DNA of 64,000 bases from Yersinia massiliensis (GCF_003048255.1 NZ_CP028487.1:930001-994000); one strand, 5' to 3'. Positions 8,658 to 19,486 are shown, counted from the stretch's first letter. The notes: a model not told the origin generated them from the sequence alone. Made by a program: numbers and translations.

Positions 8658-9812
8658 TTATTTTAGGCCAGCAGCATCGCGCAGTATTGCGGCTTTGTCG
8701 GTTTTTTCCCAAGGGAACTCTTCACGACCAAAGTGACCATAAGCTGCGGTAGCTTGATAGATCGGATGCAGTAAATCTAACATTTGGATTAAGCCATAAG
8801 GGCGCAGTTCAAAGAACTCGCGCACCAGCGTAATCAGTTGATCCTCTGAAACTTTCCCAGTACCGAATGTTTCCACCATGATGGATGTTGGCTCTGCCAC
8901 ACCGATGGCGTAGGACACTTGAATCTCACAACGATCAGCCAGGCCGGCAGCAACGATATTTTTTGCAACATAACGCGCGGCATAGGCAGCTGAACGGTCA
9001 ACTTTAGATGGATCTTTACCCGAGAATGCACCGCCGCCGTGGCGCGCCATGCCGCCGTAGGTATCAACGATGATTTTACGGCCAGTCAAACCGCAGTCAC
9101 CCATTGGGCCACCGATAACGAAGCGACCTGTTGGATTGATATGATACTTGGTGCTAGCAGTGAGCCACTCAGCAGGCAGAACCGGTTTGATGATCTCTTC
9201 CATCACCGCTTCTTGCAAATCTTTCAGGCTGATGTCTTCAGAATGCTGGGTTGACAGGACGACTGCGTCAATACCGACGATTTTGCCTTCGTCATACTGG
9301 AAAGTAACTTGGCTTTTTGCATCGGGGCGTAACCACGGCAGAGTGCCATTTTTACGAACCGCAGCCTGGCGCTCAACCAAACGGTGAGCATAGGTAATAG
9401 GTGCTGGCATTAAAACGTTGGTTTCGTTAGTGGCATAACCAAACATTAAGCCCTGATCACCCGCGCCTTGTTCCAACGGATCAGCACGGTCAACACCTTG
9501 ATTGATGTCGGGTGATTGCTTACCGATTGCGCTTAATACCGCGCACGAGTTGGCGTCAAAACCCATCTCAGAATTTACATAACCGATTTCGCGTACAGTA
9601 CGACGAGTGATCTCTTCGATATCTACCCATGCGTTAGTGGTGACTTCACCACCCACCAATACCATACCCGTTTTGACATAGGTCTCGCAGGCAACACGTG
9701 CTTTTGGATCTTGCTCAAGAATTGCGTCAAGAACAGCGTCTGAAATCTGATCAGCGATTTTATCCGGGTGCCCTTCAGAGACAGATTCCGACGTAAATAA
9801 ATGTTTAGCCAT
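8658..9812 (-). CDS. metK: S-adenosylmethionine synthetase
   Basis: The enzyme makes S-adenosylmethionine from methionine and ATP. The start at 9812 ([18 protein letters not shown]) gives 384 residues, exactly the E. coli length; the frame stays open 40 codons further but without similarity. Visible motifs include [12 protein letters not shown] with an ATP-binding His, [12 protein letters not shown] and [19 protein letters not shown]. Three met boxes about 200 bases upstream suggest control by MetJ. The product is also the source of decarboxylated SAM for spermidine, though that pathway is not in the window. Confidence 0.98.
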   Translation of the reverse strand: MAKHLFTSESVSEGHPDKIADQISDAVLDAILEQDPKARVACETYVKTGMVLVGGEVTTNAWVDIEEITRRTVREIGYVNSEMGFDANSCAVLSAIGKQSPDINQGVDRADPLEQGAGDQGLMFGYATNETNVLMPAPITYAHRLVERQAAVRKNGTLPWLRPDAKSQVTFQYDEGKIVGIDAVVLSTQHSEDISLKDLQEAVMEEIIKPVLPAEWLTASTKYHINPTGRFVIGGPMGDCGLTGRKIIVDTYGGMARHGGGAFSGKDPSKVDRSAAYAARYVAKNIVAAGLADRCEIQVSYAIGVAEPTSIMVETFGTGKVSEDQLITLVREFFELRPYGLIQMLDLLHPIYQATAAYGHFGREEFPWEKTDKAAILRDAAGLK

Positions 9813-10006
9813 TATTTTCTTTACCTTGAATACAAGTGAGAAGTCACTGCATAACGTGTCAGCGAAATAACAGAAAGTCATGCTGATGCAAACTTTTTGT
9901 AGTCTAACGCTGAACAACGCCCCTTTAGGCAAAGCCTTTAGCAGTCTATCTATTTGAAACCGTTAACGTTGATAACGTAACGGGTACTTTAACCATTAAA
10001 ATCTGT

Positions 10007-10030
10007 GGATGTATTAACATCTAGACGTCT
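10007..10030 (-). promoter_or_regulatory. Met boxes (MetJ operator) upstream of metK
   Basis: Three contiguous 8-base units lie here. The last (10023-10030) is AGACGTCT, a perfect match to the MetJ consensus, and the other two (10007-10014, 10015-10022) match at 5 of 8 positions each. MetJ binds tandem met boxes cooperatively. The site is 195-218 bases before the metK start, implying a long leader. Confidence 0.75.
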
Positions 10031-10400
10031 ATTTTAGGACAGGTTTTGCCCTTAATGCCAGCCCTTTTTTCATTGAGAGATTTCTTGTTTCTATTGTCCT
10101 CAGGTTTATTTACCGCTTGATACAGTTGCAGGCTATTTTCATTTTGCATTTTGCTCGCATTATAGGTATAAACTGCGCGCGCAGCTTATTTGATACGCAA
10201 TGATGAAGATGGCAGAAGATGGCATTCGCTCATTGCTCGGTTTTTAGTGTTTTGCACTTCAGTTTTGGCTCTCAGTATTCAGGGGCGCTAATCAGCAGGC
10301 GAGCATTTAAAAGCGACGTCATCAAACTGTTACCTAAATTGTCTATTAATAAAGTCTTGTCCGTTCATTGTGAACGGCATGCGTGGAGGTGGTTGGATTA
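10031..10400. other. metK-speA intergenic region, left part
   Basis: No convincing gene is seen. A 60-codon frame at 10219-10401 (+) lacks a good ribosome binding site and a recognisable product; its stop overlaps the start of the candidate leader ORF at 10401 (TAATG). The E. coli genes yqgB, yqgC and yqgD lie between speA and metK, but I recognise no homologue of them here. Confidence 0.5.
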
Positions 10401-10544
10401 ATGATCCGTTGTCTACTGGTTGCTGCACATCAACAGCTGCGTCATTCTGACGTTCAATCCCCTTTCGCAACCTCCCTTTCTAGTACGCCATCAACCCGAT
10501 GTTACACCCATATGGGTGCGACTCAGGATTCTCGGGCAGGTTAA
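10401..10544 (+). CDS. Candidate leader peptide upstream of speA
   Basis: A 47-codon frame starts with ATG ten bases after a strong GGAGGT and ends 268 bases before speA. The predicted peptide (MIRCLLVAAHQQ...) resembles no protein I know. It could be a leader peptide controlling speA, in the position of the small E. coli gene yqgB, or simply a chance frame. Support is limited to the ribosome binding site and its place. Confidence 0.3.
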   Translation: MIRCLLVAAHQQLRHSDVQSPFATSLSSTPSTRCYTHMGATQDSRAG

Positions 10545-10698
10545 TCACCGCCTGAAGCACTGAATCTGACCAGCCAAATAACTTTGCGGCTTATCCGATT
10601 CACAAAATCTCAATACGTATTTACAGTCCAACGTATTTTACATTTAACCGTGTTTTACCCTTTGGGTAATGAATAGCTGAGTGATAAACCGCTTGTGG

Positions 10699-10799
10699 TT
10701 CGCGCTTTTTAGCGAATTATTCTGCCATTTTGGCATTCACGCGGGTTGTCCTGGCTGGTTGTAGCTGCGATAGTGGCTGACTTTATCGTCAGTATCGCA
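10699..10799 (+). promoter_or_regulatory. Structured 5' leader of speA
   Basis: Three hairpins can form in a row: 10699-10716 (TTCGC/GCGAA), 10723-10735 (TGCCA/TGGCA) and 10766-10799 (TGCGATA/TATCGCA with an inner CTGA/TCAG). The last ends four bases before the GAGG ribosome binding site of speA. The arrangement could influence translation or mRNA stability; no known riboswitch is recognised. Confidence 0.4.
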
Positions 10800-10812
10800 A
10801 TAGAGGCGAATT

Positions 10813-12792
10813 ATGTCTGATGATAACTTGATTGACCGTCCGTCAACTGCGGGCGCACCTGTTTCTTTACGCTCCATGCAGGAGGTTGCCATGAATGATC
10901 GTAATGCCAGCAAGATGCTGAGCACGTATAACGTCGCCTACTGGGGTGGCAACTATTATGACGTCAATGAGTTAGGTCATATCAGCGTTTGCCCTGATCC
11001 AGATGTCCGTGAAGCACGTGTCGATCTGGCACAACTGGTCAAAGGAATGCAGCTTGAGCAGGGGCAACGTTTGCCTGCGTTATTCTGTTTCCCCCAAATT
11101 TTACAGCATCGCCTGCGTTCAATTAATGCGGCATTTAAACGTGCGCGTGAATCTTTCGGCTATGAAGGTGATTACTTCCTGGTTTACCCGATTAAGGTCA
11201 ACCAGCATCGGCGGGTCATTGAGTCCTTAGTCAGCTCAGGTGAGCCGTTAGGGTTAGAAGCCGGTTCTAAAGCTGAAATGATGGCGGTACTGGCCCATGC
11301 AGGCATGACCCGCTCGGTCATCGTTTGTAATGGCTACAAAGATCGCGAATATATTCGTTTGGCATTAATTGGTGAAAAGCTGGGCCATAAGGTTTATCTG
11401 GTTATCGAAAAGATGTCAGAAATCAAAATGGTGCTGGAAGAAGCTGAACGCCTGAATGTGGTACCGCGTTTGGGTGTTCGTGCTCGCTTGGCATCACAAG
11501 GCTCCGGCAAATGGCAAGCCAGTGGCGGTGAAAAATCCAAGTTCGGTTTGTCTGCGACCCAAGTGCTGCAACTAGTTGATATGCTTCGTGAAGCCAACAG
11601 TCTGGATAGTCTGCAATTATTGCATTTCCATTTAGGCTCTCAGCTGTCTAACATCCGCGACATCTCCACTGGCGTGCGTGAATCTGCGCGTTTTTATGTG
11701 GAACTGCACAAGTTAGGCGTCAATATCCAGTGCTTCGATGTGGGTGGCGGTCTGGGTGTGGATTACGAAGGGACACGCTCTCAATCCGATTGCTCGGTTA
11801 ACTATGGCTTAAATGAGTACGCCAACAACGTTATTTGGGGGATTGGTGATGCCTGTAATGAGCATGGTCTGCCACATCCAACCGTTATCACGGAATCGGG
11901 TCGTGCAGTGACAGCTCACCATACGGTGCTGGTATCGAATGTTATCGGTGTGGAACGTAATGAGTTCAACGAGCCGCAACCACCAGCAGCCGATGCCCCG
12001 CGTGCGCTAGAAAGCTTGTGGGATACGTGGCTGGAAATGCAAGAGCCAGAAAACCGCCGCTCGCTGCGTGAATGGCTCCACGATAGTCAGATGGACTTGC
12101 ACGACGTTCATACCCAATATGCTCACGGCATGCTGGAACTGACCCAACGCGCTTGGGCGGAAGAACTGTATCTGAGCATTTGCAATGATATCCAAAAACA
12201 ACTGGATCCGAGCAACCGTGCGCATCGGCCAATCATTGATGAGCTGCAAGAGCGTATGGCCGATAAGCTGTATGTTAATTTCTCACTGTTCCAATCTATG
12301 CCAGATGCATGGGGCATCGATCAGTTGTTCCCAGTCTTGCCATTGGAAGGGTTAGATAAACCGCCAGAACGCCGCGCTGTGTTGTTAGATATTACTTGCG
12401 ATTCAGATGGCACTATCGACCATTATATTGATGGTGATGGGGTCGCGACGACCATGCCAATGCCGCCTTACGATGCAGAGAACCCACCGCTGTTGGGCTT
12501 CTTTATGGTCGGCGCATATCAGGAAATTTTGGGTAATATGCACAATTTGTTCGGCGACACGGCCGCAGTTGATGTCTATGTCTTCCCTGATGGCACGGTT
12601 GAAGTAGAGCAAACCGATGAAGGCGATACCGTTGCGGATATGCTCGAATATGTGCAATTGAATCCTGAGAAGTTGTTGGCTCATTTCCGCGATCAAGTGA
12701 AACAAACCGATCTGGACACTGAGCTTCAAGCTCAGTTTATGGAAGAGTTTGAAACGGGCCTGTACGGATATACTTATCTCGAAGATGAGTAA
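10813..12792 (+). CDS. speA: Biosynthetic arginine decarboxylase
   Basis: The 659-residue PLP enzyme decarboxylates arginine to agmatine, the first step of the agmatine route to putrescine. Lys128 in YPIKVNQHR is the expected PLP-binding lysine; HFHLGSQL and [10 protein letters not shown] form the PLP phosphate region, and CDSDGTID carries the second active-site part. E. coli SpeA has 658 residues with a matching N-terminus, which supports this start (GAGG at 10803). In E. coli speB follows; here a terminator and a Rieske gene follow instead, and AguA/AguB take over agmatine. Confidence 0.98.
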   Translation: MSDDNLIDRPSTAGAPVSLRSMQEVAMNDRNASKMLSTYNVAYWGGNYYDVNELGHISVCPDPDVREARVDLAQLVKGMQLEQGQRLPALFCFPQILQHRLRSINAAFKRARESFGYEGDYFLVYPIKVNQHRRVIESLVSSGEPLGLEAGSKAEMMAVLAHAGMTRSVIVCNGYKDREYIRLALIGEKLGHKVYLVIEKMSEIKMVLEEAERLNVVPRLGVRARLASQGSGKWQASGGEKSKFGLSATQVLQLVDMLREANSLDSLQLLHFHLGSQLSNIRDISTGVRESARFYVELHKLGVNIQCFDVGGGLGVDYEGTRSQSDCSVNYGLNEYANNVIWGIGDACNEHGLPHPTVITESGRAVTAHHTVLVSNVIGVERNEFNEPQPPAADAPRALESLWDTWLEMQEPENRRSLREWLHDSQMDLHDVHTQYAHGMLELTQRAWAEELYLSICNDIQKQLDPSNRAHRPIIDELQERMADKLYVNFSLFQSMPDAWGIDQLFPVLPLEGLDKPPERRAVLLDITCDSDGTIDHYIDGDGVATTMPMPPYDAENPPLLGFFMVGAYQEILGNMHNLFGDTAAVDVYVFPDGTVEVEQTDEGDTVADMLEYVQLNPEKLLAHFRDQVKQTDLDTELQAQFMEEFETGLYGYTYLEDE

Positions 12793-12820
12793 CCGTTAAC
12801 AGGTTTCGTAAATGACTTAA

Positions 12821-12847
12821 GGGCAAACGTGAGTTTGCCCTTTTTGT
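12821..12847 (+). terminator. speA terminator
   Basis: The stem GGGCAAAC (12821-12828) and GTTTGCCC (12833-12840), with a GTGA loop, is perfect and is followed by a T run. Confidence 0.92.
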
Positions 12848-12932
12848 TTTTATGGTCACTGGCGATTACCTCATTCTCAACCACACTCATAGTAATGACT
12901 TAAATGATGGTGCGAGTTGATAGGGGGCTTTC

Positions 12933-13250
12933 ATGGGGTGGTTTAGCGTTTGTAAGGCAAATTACGTCAAACCGGATTTTCCTTTTTCTGCTCAGGTTGA
13001 TGAGCAGAGAATTGGTATCTATCTGGTTGATGGTGAGTATTTTGCGATGGAAGATATCTGCCCTCATGCTAATGCGTTATTAAGTCAGGGCTTTACTGAC
13101 GGCGCGACCATTGAATGCCCCTTGCATGGCGCGTTGTTTGATGTGCGAACGGGACAGTGCTTGCGTGAACCTGGTGATAGAGACTTAGCGACTTATCCGG
13201 TACGAGTGAATGGCGATCAGATTGAAGTGAATCTCGAGGTGGAAAAATAG
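12933..13250 (+). CDS. Rieske-type [2Fe-2S] ferredoxin, orphan
   Basis: The 105-residue protein is a single Rieske domain. The iron ligands are in CPHANALL (Cys and His) and CPLHGALFD (Cys and His), the C-x-H...C-x2-H pattern. Such proteins usually deliver electrons to a ring-hydroxylating dioxygenase or act as a nitrite-reductase small subunit relative. No oxygenase or reductase gene is close, so its partner is unknown. It is flanked by the speA terminator and a terminator shared with loiP, so it is transcribed alone. The start has GGGGG about eight bases upstream. Confidence 0.88.
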   Translation: MGWFSVCKANYVKPDFPFSAQVDEQRIGIYLVDGEYFAMEDICPHANALLSQGFTDGATIECPLHGALFDVRTGQCLREPGDRDLATYPVRVNGDQIEVNLEVEK

Positions 13251-13424
13251 CTAAGAGATCCGAGCAAATACTCATATCACGATAGCGAGATCTGAATCAG
13301 TGAGGACAGTCAGAAGAGTAAAGCGTCCGCGCCAAGGATGGCGCGGCTCGAGCCTCCATGGACGGATTCACGGCGTCTTTACGATCTGCCTGTTTTCACT
13401 GCCCCTGACACTTTGCCAAAATTT

Positions 13425-13452
13425 AACGCCCCCAAGAGTAGGGCGTTTTGTC
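13425..13452. terminator. Terminator between the Rieske gene and loiP
   Basis: The stem AACGCCC (13425-13431) and GGGCGTT (13441-13447) is followed by TTGTCTTTT on the plus strand and by an A/T-rich stretch on the minus strand. A separate 7-bp GC-rich hairpin without a T run is at 13327-13346. Confidence 0.8.
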
Positions 13453-13469
13453 TTTTCTGCGGAACTGAT

Positions 13470-14222
13470 TTACTTCTCAGCCGCAATGCGTTGACGAATA
13501 TGATCGGCGCGGGCTTGGGACGAAGGATGATCGTCGAACATGGTACTGGTTCGTCCTGCATCCATGGTGGCCAATTTCTCAAAACTGGTGACTAAGCCAT
13601 TGGGATCGATACCCTGTTTTTTCAGCAAATCGAATGAGTAATCATCCGCTTCACTTTCCTGTTTCTGTGAGAATTGGGCGTTGACTAGCTTCTCGCCAAT
13701 ATCCGCTAATTGGGATTGAGAAAGTTGACCTGCGATGCCGCCAGCGGAGGCCGCAGCAGTACGCAGTGCGGTCGTGCCGTAGGCCACCTGCATCGCTTTA
13801 CGGGTATGACCCAAGGCTACATGGCCCATTTCATGGCCAAGCACACCTTCTACTTCATTGTCGGTCATCATGTCCATTAGACCGCTATAGACACGAATAC
13901 ACCCATTAGCCATCGCCCAAGCATTCACATCTTTCGTCACGTAAACCTTATAGTTGGCTGGTGTACCATTGATGTTATTACCTAATGCAGTAGAAATTTT
14001 CGCCAGACGTTTACCGTAAGTGCTGTCTGCCGGGGCGATCTGTGCTTTCTGATCCATTTCTGCGCAAGATTTTTCACTGAGATTTTTTACATCAGCATCA
14101 CTTAGGGTTGCCGCTTGAAACGCTTGAGCACCCGACTGCATTAAGCCGTCAGTATTCATATTTTGACAGCCGCTAAGCAGGGCTGTCAGGCTCAGTGCAA
14201 TCATAGAGGTACGAATTTTCAT
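13470..14222 (-). CDS. loiP: Outer membrane metalloprotease lipoprotein LoiP (YggG), M48 family
   Basis: The start at 14222 gives a 250-residue lipoprotein: KIRTSMIALSLTALLSGC with a lipobox (LSGC). The zinc peptidase motif HEMGH is in GVLGHEMGHVALGH and the downstream Glu ligand lies in ESEADDYSFDLL. E. coli LoiP has 252 residues, sits in the outer membrane and is induced in low osmolarity, where it works with BepA. The frame is open 15 codons further upstream, but that part lacks a signal peptide. The gene converges with the Rieske gene and diverges from tktA. Confidence 0.93.
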   Translation of the reverse strand: MKIRTSMIALSLTALLSGCQNMNTDGLMQSGAQAFQAATLSDADVKNLSEKSCAEMDQKAQIAPADSTYGKRLAKISTALGNNINGTPANYKVYVTKDVNAWAMANGCIRVYSGLMDMMTDNEVEGVLGHEMGHVALGHTRKAMQVAYGTTALRTAAASAGGIAGQLSQSQLADIGEKLVNAQFSQKQESEADDYSFDLLKKQGIDPNGLVTSFEKLATMDAGRTSTMFDDHPSSQARADHIRQRIAAEK

Positions 14223-14716
14223 AACACTTTTTCCTGTAGTGATGTCATTTTTATCATTAAATAGCACCGTTCTAACTGCGCCGATAACGCATCACGAGTG
14301 GTTATCTATTCACGGCATTTCACCGATAGATGCTGCGACACTCTTGCCATCTATTGCATTAATAGCTGTTGAATCGACGGCGGTTGTTCTACTCTGTCGG
14401 CAATAGGTTTTGCCCAAAGTTGTTGTTGTTGCGTGAAAGTTGTTGTTGCCGCGTGTAGGGTTTGCAGATTCGTTTGCAAAAACGAGCACTTTCGGCCCCT
14501 TGAGTGTGAATTCGCTCAGCGGGTGGCTAAAAACGCAGTGAGGTTAACGTGCCTTGGGCGTGACAGCTATAGCTTAATTCTGAAATTCAGCAGATTCCAT
14601 TAGCCATTAATATGGAAGTTATAGCTCAATGTGGTTTTAGTAATTGCCGTTTCAATGCTTGATCTGAGAAAATGGTAAACTTGAACGCTTTTTTTTAATC
14701 CGACCTGGAGTAAAAC
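14223..14716. other. loiP-tktA divergent promoter region
   Basis: This 494-base gap must hold promoters for both genes. No further gene is seen. The notable structure is a 20-bp tandem duplication at 14416-14455. Upstream of tktA the AT-rich stretch with an eight-T run ends in CTGGAG, the ribosome binding site. Confidence 0.6.
14416..14455. repeat. 20-bp tandem duplication
   Basis: Units 14416-14435 and 14436-14455 are adjacent and differ at two positions (TT against CC). Each begins AAAGTTGTTG and ends GCGTG. Confidence 0.85.
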
Positions 14717-16711
14717 ATGTCCTCTCGTAAAGAGCTTGCCAACGCGATCCGCGCACTAAGCATGGACGCAGTGCAAAAAGCGAATTCCGGCCACCCCGGC
14801 GCCCCTATGGGTATGGCAGATATTGCCGAAGTTCTGTGGCGTGATTACCTGAACCATAATCCAACCAACCCACACTGGGCAGATCGCGACCGTTTCGTCT
14901 TGTCAAATGGTCACGGCTCCATGCTGATTTATAGCCTGTTGCACCTCACGGGCTATGATCTGCCAATGGAAGAACTGAAAAACTTCCGCCAATTGCACTC
15001 TAAAACGCCAGGTCACCCAGAATATGGTTATACCGCAGGCGTAGAAACCACCACTGGTCCATTGGGTCAGGGCATTGCGAATGCTGTTGGTTTTGCGATT
15101 GCAGAACGCACGTTGGGCGCGCAGTTTAACCGCCCTGGTCATGATGTTGTCGATCATCACACCTATGCCTTTATGGGCGACGGTTGCATGATGGAAGGCA
15201 TCTCTCACGAAGTTTGCTCTCTAGCGGGTACCATGAAGCTGGGCAAACTGACCGCATTCTATGATGACAACGGTATCTCCATCGACGGCCACGTTGAAGG
15301 CTGGTTCACTGATGACACTGCAGCCCGTTTTGAAGCTTACGGCTGGCACGTTGTGCGTGGTGTTGATGGTCATAACGCTGACGCCATCAAAGCGGCCATC
15401 GAACAAGCCCACAAAGTGACAGACAAACCGTCACTATTAATGTGCAAAACCATCATCGGTTTTGGTTCGCCGAAGAAAGCCGGTACGCATGATTCGCACG
15501 GCGCACCATTAGGTGCGGATGAAGTGGCTGCGACTCGCGAAGCTTTAGGTTGGAAATACCCAGCATTCGAAATTCCACAGGATATCTATGCCGCGTGGGA
15601 TGCAAAAGAAGTCGGTCAGGCAAAAGAAGCGGCTTGGAACGAGAAGTTTGCCGCTTACGCGAAAGCACACCCAGAGCTGGCTGCTGAGTTCAAACGTCGT
15701 GTCAGCGGTGAGTTACCTGCTAACTGGGCGACTGAGTCGAAGAAATTCATTGAAGAGCTGCAAGCAAACCCAGCCAAAATTGCTAGCCGTAAAGCATCAC
15801 AAAATGCGCTGGAAGCCTTCGGTAAAGTGTTACCTGAATTCTTGGGTGGCTCTGCTGACTTGGCACCAAGTAACCTGACTATCTGGTCTGGTTCTAAATC
15901 ACTGGGCGACGATTTGGCCGGTAACTACATTCACTACGGTGTCCGTGAATTTGGTATGTCAGCCATCATGAACGGTATCGCTCTGCACGGTGGCTTTATC
16001 CCTTACGGCGCAACCTTCCTGATGTTCGTGGAATATGCGCGTAACGCAGTGCGCATGGCTGCATTGATGAAAATCCGCAGCATCTTCGTTTATACCCATG
16101 ACTCAATCGGTCTGGGCGAAGACGGCCCAACCCATCAGCCTGTTGAGCAAATGGCCAGCCTGCGTGTAACACCAAACATGAGCACATGGCGTCCTTGTGA
16201 CCAAGTTGAGTCTGCGGTGGCATGGCAGTATGCGTTGGAACGTAAAGATGGCCCAAGCGCACTGATCTTCTCTCGTCAGAACTTGGCACAACAGCCACGT
16301 ACTGCTGAGCAGTTAGCTAACATTTCTAAAGGCGCTTACGTGCTGAAAGATTGTGCTGGTCAACCTGAACTGATCTTTATCGCGACGGGTTCTGAAGTAG
16401 AGTTAGCGGTTGCTGCTGCTGATCAACTGACTGCTGCTGGCCGTAAAGTGCGTGTTGTCTCTATGCCATCAACAGATGCCTTCGACAAACAAGATGCTGC
16501 TTATCGTGAATCCGTATTGCCATCAGCGGTTAGCGCTCGCGTCGCGGTGGAAGCGGGTATTGCTGATTACTGGTACAAATACGTTGGCCTGAATGGCGAT
16601 GTTGTGGGTATGCATTCCTTCGGTGAATCTGCTCCAGCTGAATTGCTGTTCAAAGAGTTTGGTTTCACCGTCGAAAACGTGGTGGCAAAAGCTCAGGCAC
16701 TGTTGAAGTAA
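14717..16711 (+). CDS. tktA: Transketolase
   Basis: The 664-residue thiamine diphosphate enzyme moves two-carbon units in the pentose phosphate pathway. Sequence marks are the N-terminal [13 protein letters not shown], the thiamine diphosphate motif [14 protein letters not shown] with the metal-binding residues, and the pyrimidine-binding domain with [18 protein letters not shown]. Length is as in E. coli TktA (663). rpiA, epd, pgk and fbaA lie close by. The gene has its own terminator. Confidence 0.97.
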   Translation: MSSRKELANAIRALSMDAVQKANSGHPGAPMGMADIAEVLWRDYLNHNPTNPHWADRDRFVLSNGHGSMLIYSLLHLTGYDLPMEELKNFRQLHSKTPGHPEYGYTAGVETTTGPLGQGIANAVGFAIAERTLGAQFNRPGHDVVDHHTYAFMGDGCMMEGISHEVCSLAGTMKLGKLTAFYDDNGISIDGHVEGWFTDDTAARFEAYGWHVVRGVDGHNADAIKAAIEQAHKVTDKPSLLMCKTIIGFGSPKKAGTHDSHGAPLGADEVAATREALGWKYPAFEIPQDIYAAWDAKEVGQAKEAAWNEKFAAYAKAHPELAAEFKRRVSGELPANWATESKKFIEELQANPAKIASRKASQNALEAFGKVLPEFLGGSADLAPSNLTIWSGSKSLGDDLAGNYIHYGVREFGMSAIMNGIALHGGFIPYGATFLMFVEYARNAVRMAALMKIRSIFVYTHDSIGLGEDGPTHQPVEQMASLRVTPNMSTWRPCDQVESAVAWQYALERKDGPSALIFSRQNLAQQPRTAEQLANISKGAYVLKDCAGQPELIFIATGSEVELAVAAADQLTAAGRKVRVVSMPSTDAFDKQDAAYRESVLPSAVSARVAVEAGIADYWYKYVGLNGDVVGMHSFGESAPAELLFKEFGFTVENVVAKAQALLK

Positions 16712-16810
16712 TCTTTCGAGAGAAAGCTAACGGCCTGATTAATACGATCCGTTATTAAGATAGCCAAAAGGTGTAAACGCTGATGAGATCCGCGGTAATA
16801 CACCTGTTAA

Positions 16811-16836
16811 AAGACCGCTTCGGCGGTCTTTTTTTT
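16811..16836 (+). terminator. tktA terminator
   Basis: The stem AAGACCGC (16811-16818) and GCGGTCTT (16823-16830) has a stable TTCG tetraloop and is followed by T residues. It lies 100 bases after the tktA stop. Confidence 0.93.
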
Positions 16837-17069
16837 CGCCAATTGATGGATGAATTGTGCCCTTTATCAGGCAGATATTCCTTTTCTGATAAGTTTGGTT
16901 TATTCTGGCTGAAGCGTTTCAGTCATAATTCATTTTCTGTTTCAGCTCAAATTTGCTGAGGAAAAAGTCGGGTGTATTCTGGCTGAATTGTGATAAGGCG
17001 ATTAACATCATAGGGTGCAGTGCAGTAGGCTATAGGGTTGCATGATAATAACCAGAAACAGGGAGTAAC
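16837..17069 (+). promoter_or_regulatory. epd upstream region
   Basis: This gap holds the epd promoter. A 13-base direct repeat TATTCTGGCTGAA occurs at 16901-16913 and again at 16975-16987. Its spacing of 74 bases is close to seven helical turns, so it could be a pair of regulator sites, but nothing identifies a protein. The ribosome binding site AGGGAGT is just before the epd start. Confidence 0.4.
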
Positions 17070-18086
17070 ATGACAATCCGCATAGCGATAAATGGCTTTG
17101 GCCGTATTGGTCGTAGCGTTTTACGCGCACTGTATGAATCAGGTCGTCGGGCAGAAATTTCTGTTGTTGCGATTAATGAGTTGGCGAATGCAGAAGGGAT
17201 GGCCCATCTGTTGAAGTATGACTCTAGCCATGGCCGCTTCGCCTGGGATGTTCGTCAGGAATGTGACAGTTTATACGTCGGGGACGACACCATCCGGCTG
17301 ATACATCAGCCAGAGATCGGGCAATTGCCTTGGGGTGAGTTAGGAATTGATGTGGTTCTGGATTGCAGCGGCGTATATGGCAGCCGCGCAGATGGTGAGG
17401 CGCATTTAGCCGCTGGTGCCAAAAAGGTGCTGTTTGCCCATCCCGGTGGTCATGATTTAGATGCGACCGTGGTTTATGGGGTTAACCATCAGGATTTACA
17501 GGCTGAGCACCGGATTGTTTCCAATGCTTCCTGTACCACGAACTGTATTATTCCTATTATTCAGTTGTTGGATGATGCCTATGGCATCGAGTCTGGCACT
17601 GTTACCACCATTCATTCATCAATGAATGACCAGCCTGTGATTGATGCTTATCATCAGGATTTACGTCGTACGCGAGCAGCAAGTCAGTCTATTATCCCCG
17701 TCGACACCAAACTGGCGGCAGGGATTACCCGTATTTTTCCGAAGTTTTGCGACAGGTTTGAGGCTATCTCGGTACGGGTACCAACTATCAACGTAACGGC
17801 TATCGATTTAAGCATTAGCGTGACAAGCCCTGTTGGCGTGGCTGAGGTTAACCAGCTTTTGCAAAAGGCAGCAAGAGGTTCATTTCGTGGTATAGTTGAC
17901 TATACGGAATTACCTTTGGTATCGACTGATTTTAACCATGATCCGCACAGTGCCATTGTTGATTGCACGCAAACGCGGGTCAGTGGACAGCACCTAATTA
18001 AGACATTGGTATGGTGCGATAATGAATGGGGTTTCGCCAATAGAATGTTGGATACGACATTGGCGATGGCTCGAAGTGGTTTCTAG
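17070..18086 (+). CDS. epd: D-erythrose-4-phosphate dehydrogenase
   Basis: The 338-residue protein belongs to the GapA family and oxidises erythrose-4-phosphate to 4-phosphoerythronate, the first step of pyridoxal phosphate synthesis in enterobacteria. The NAD fold starts [14 protein letters not shown]; the catalytic Cys155 is in SNASCTTNC. The epd-pgk-fbaA order, conserved in E. coli, separates it from the glycolytic GapA, and the usual Epd length is 339. A gap of 102 bases leads to pgk. Confidence 0.96.
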   Translation: MTIRIAINGFGRIGRSVLRALYESGRRAEISVVAINELANAEGMAHLLKYDSSHGRFAWDVRQECDSLYVGDDTIRLIHQPEIGQLPWGELGIDVVLDCSGVYGSRADGEAHLAAGAKKVLFAHPGGHDLDATVVYGVNHQDLQAEHRIVSNASCTTNCIIPIIQLLDDAYGIESGTVTTIHSSMNDQPVIDAYHQDLRRTRAASQSIIPVDTKLAAGITRIFPKFCDRFEAISVRVPTINVTAIDLSISVTSPVGVAEVNQLLQKAARGSFRGIVDYTELPLVSTDFNHDPHSAIVDCTQTRVSGQHLIKTLVWCDNEWGFANRMLDTTLAMARSGF

Positions 18087-18188
18087 TATGGTATGCCAAC
18101 GTCTTATTTTTCCGTGGGTGACTGCGGTTAGATCTGCGTTGATGTGCAGCTTATGCAACTTTAAAGAGAATCAACAAGAGGATTCACC

Positions 18189-19352
18189 ATGTCTGTAATT
18201 AAGATGACCGATCTGGATCTGGCTGGCAAACGCGTGCTGATCCGTGCGGACCTCAATGTGCCGGTAAAAGAGGGTAAAGTGACTTCTGATGCGCGTATCC
18301 GTGCATCTTTGCCGACCATTGAAGCAGCACTGAAGCAAGGCGCTAAAGTAATGGTTACCTCTCACTTGGGTCGCCCGACCGAAGGCGAGTACAACGAAGA
18401 GTTCTCCTTGCTGCCAGTCGTTAACTACCTGAAAGACAAATTGTCTGCTCCGGTACGTCTGGCGAAAGACTATCTAGACGGCATTGAAATTGCAGCTGGC
18501 GAGTTAGTGGTGCTGGAAAACGTTCGCTTCAACAAAGGCGAGAAAAAAGACGACGAAACGCTGTCCAAGAAATACGCTGCACTGTGTGATGTGTATGTGA
18601 TGGATGCGTTTGGTACGGCTCACCGTGCGCAAGCGTCTACTCATGGTGTTGGTAAATTTGCCCCTATCGCTTGTGCCGGTCCGCTGTTGTCAGCTGAACT
18701 GGAAGCACTGGGTAAAGCGCTGGGTAACCCAGCTCGCCCAATGGTTGCTATCGTGGGTGGTTCTAAAGTTTCAACCAAACTGACTGTATTGGGTGCGCTG
18801 TCTAAAATCGCTGACCAACTGATTGTTGGTGGTGGTATCGCCAATACCTTCGTTGCTGCTCAAGGGAACAATGTCGGTAAATCACTGTACGAAGCAGACC
18901 TGATTCCTGAAGCAAAACGCTTGCTGGAAACTTGTGATATCCCTGTTCCAACAGACGTTCGTGTTGCGACCGAGTTCTCTGAAACGGCGACTGCAACACT
19001 GAAACCAGCTAATCAAATTAAAGATGATGAGCAAATTCTGGACTTGGGCGACGTGTCTGCGGAGCGTCTGGCTGAGATCCTGAAAAACGCCAAAACCATT
19101 CTGTGGAATGGTCCTGTGGGTGTGTTTGAGTTCCCTAACTTCCGTAAAGGGACCGAGATTGTCGCTCGCGCTATCGCAGAAAGCGAAGCATTCTCTATCG
19201 CAGGCGGTGGTGACACGCTGGCAGCAATCGACCTGTTCGGTATTGCTGACCAAATCTCCTACATCTCTACGGGCGGTGGTGCATTCCTTGAGTTCGTAGA
19301 AGGGAAAAAACTGCCAGCGGTTGTGATGCTGGAAGAGCGTGCTAAGCAGTAA
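18189..19352 (+). CDS. pgk: Phosphoglycerate kinase
   Basis: The 387-residue glycolytic enzyme transfers phosphate from 1,3-bisphosphoglycerate to ADP. Recognisable are the N-terminal substrate region [17 protein letters not shown], and the C-terminal nucleotide region [10 protein letters not shown] and GGGDTLAA. E. coli Pgk has 387 residues. It has its own AAGAGGA ribosome binding site and is the middle gene of epd-pgk-fbaA. Confidence 0.98.
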   Translation: MSVIKMTDLDLAGKRVLIRADLNVPVKEGKVTSDARIRASLPTIEAALKQGAKVMVTSHLGRPTEGEYNEEFSLLPVVNYLKDKLSAPVRLAKDYLDGIEIAAGELVVLENVRFNKGEKKDDETLSKKYAALCDVYVMDAFGTAHRAQASTHGVGKFAPIACAGPLLSAELEALGKALGNPARPMVAIVGGSKVSTKLTVLGALSKIADQLIVGGGIANTFVAAQGNNVGKSLYEADLIPEAKRLLETCDIPVPTDVRVATEFSETATATLKPANQIKDDEQILDLGDVSAERLAEILKNAKTILWNGPVGVFEFPNFRKGTEIVARAIAESEAFSIAGGGDTLAAIDLFGIADQISYISTGGGAFLEFVEGKKLPAVVMLEERAKQ

Positions 19353-19365
19353 TTGAGATAACGGG

Positions 19366-19417
19366 GGGCGAGAGCCGCCCGTTTCGCTTATGGTTTATAC
19401 CGCTAGATAAGCGAAAC
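19366..19417 (+). promoter_or_regulatory. Two hairpins between pgk and fbaA
   Basis: A GC-rich hairpin (19366-19370 with 19376-19380) is followed by an 11-bp perfect stem (19381-19391 with 19407-19417). Neither has a T run, so a processing or mRNA-stability role is more likely than termination. Confidence 0.6.
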
Positions 19418-19486
19418 CTGATTTACCTTTAGGGCCTATCCCATCGGATAGCTGCTATCTTCAGTCGACGAAACAGGACAACGTAC

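Noticed and set aside
9813..9932. 40-codon upstream extension of metK
   Set aside because: The ATG at 9812 gives the exact E. coli length and N-terminus; the extension has no similarity.
10219..10401. 60-codon frame before the candidate speA leader peptide
   Set aside because: No convincing ribosome binding site and no similarity to a known protein; kept only as context for the TAATG overlap.
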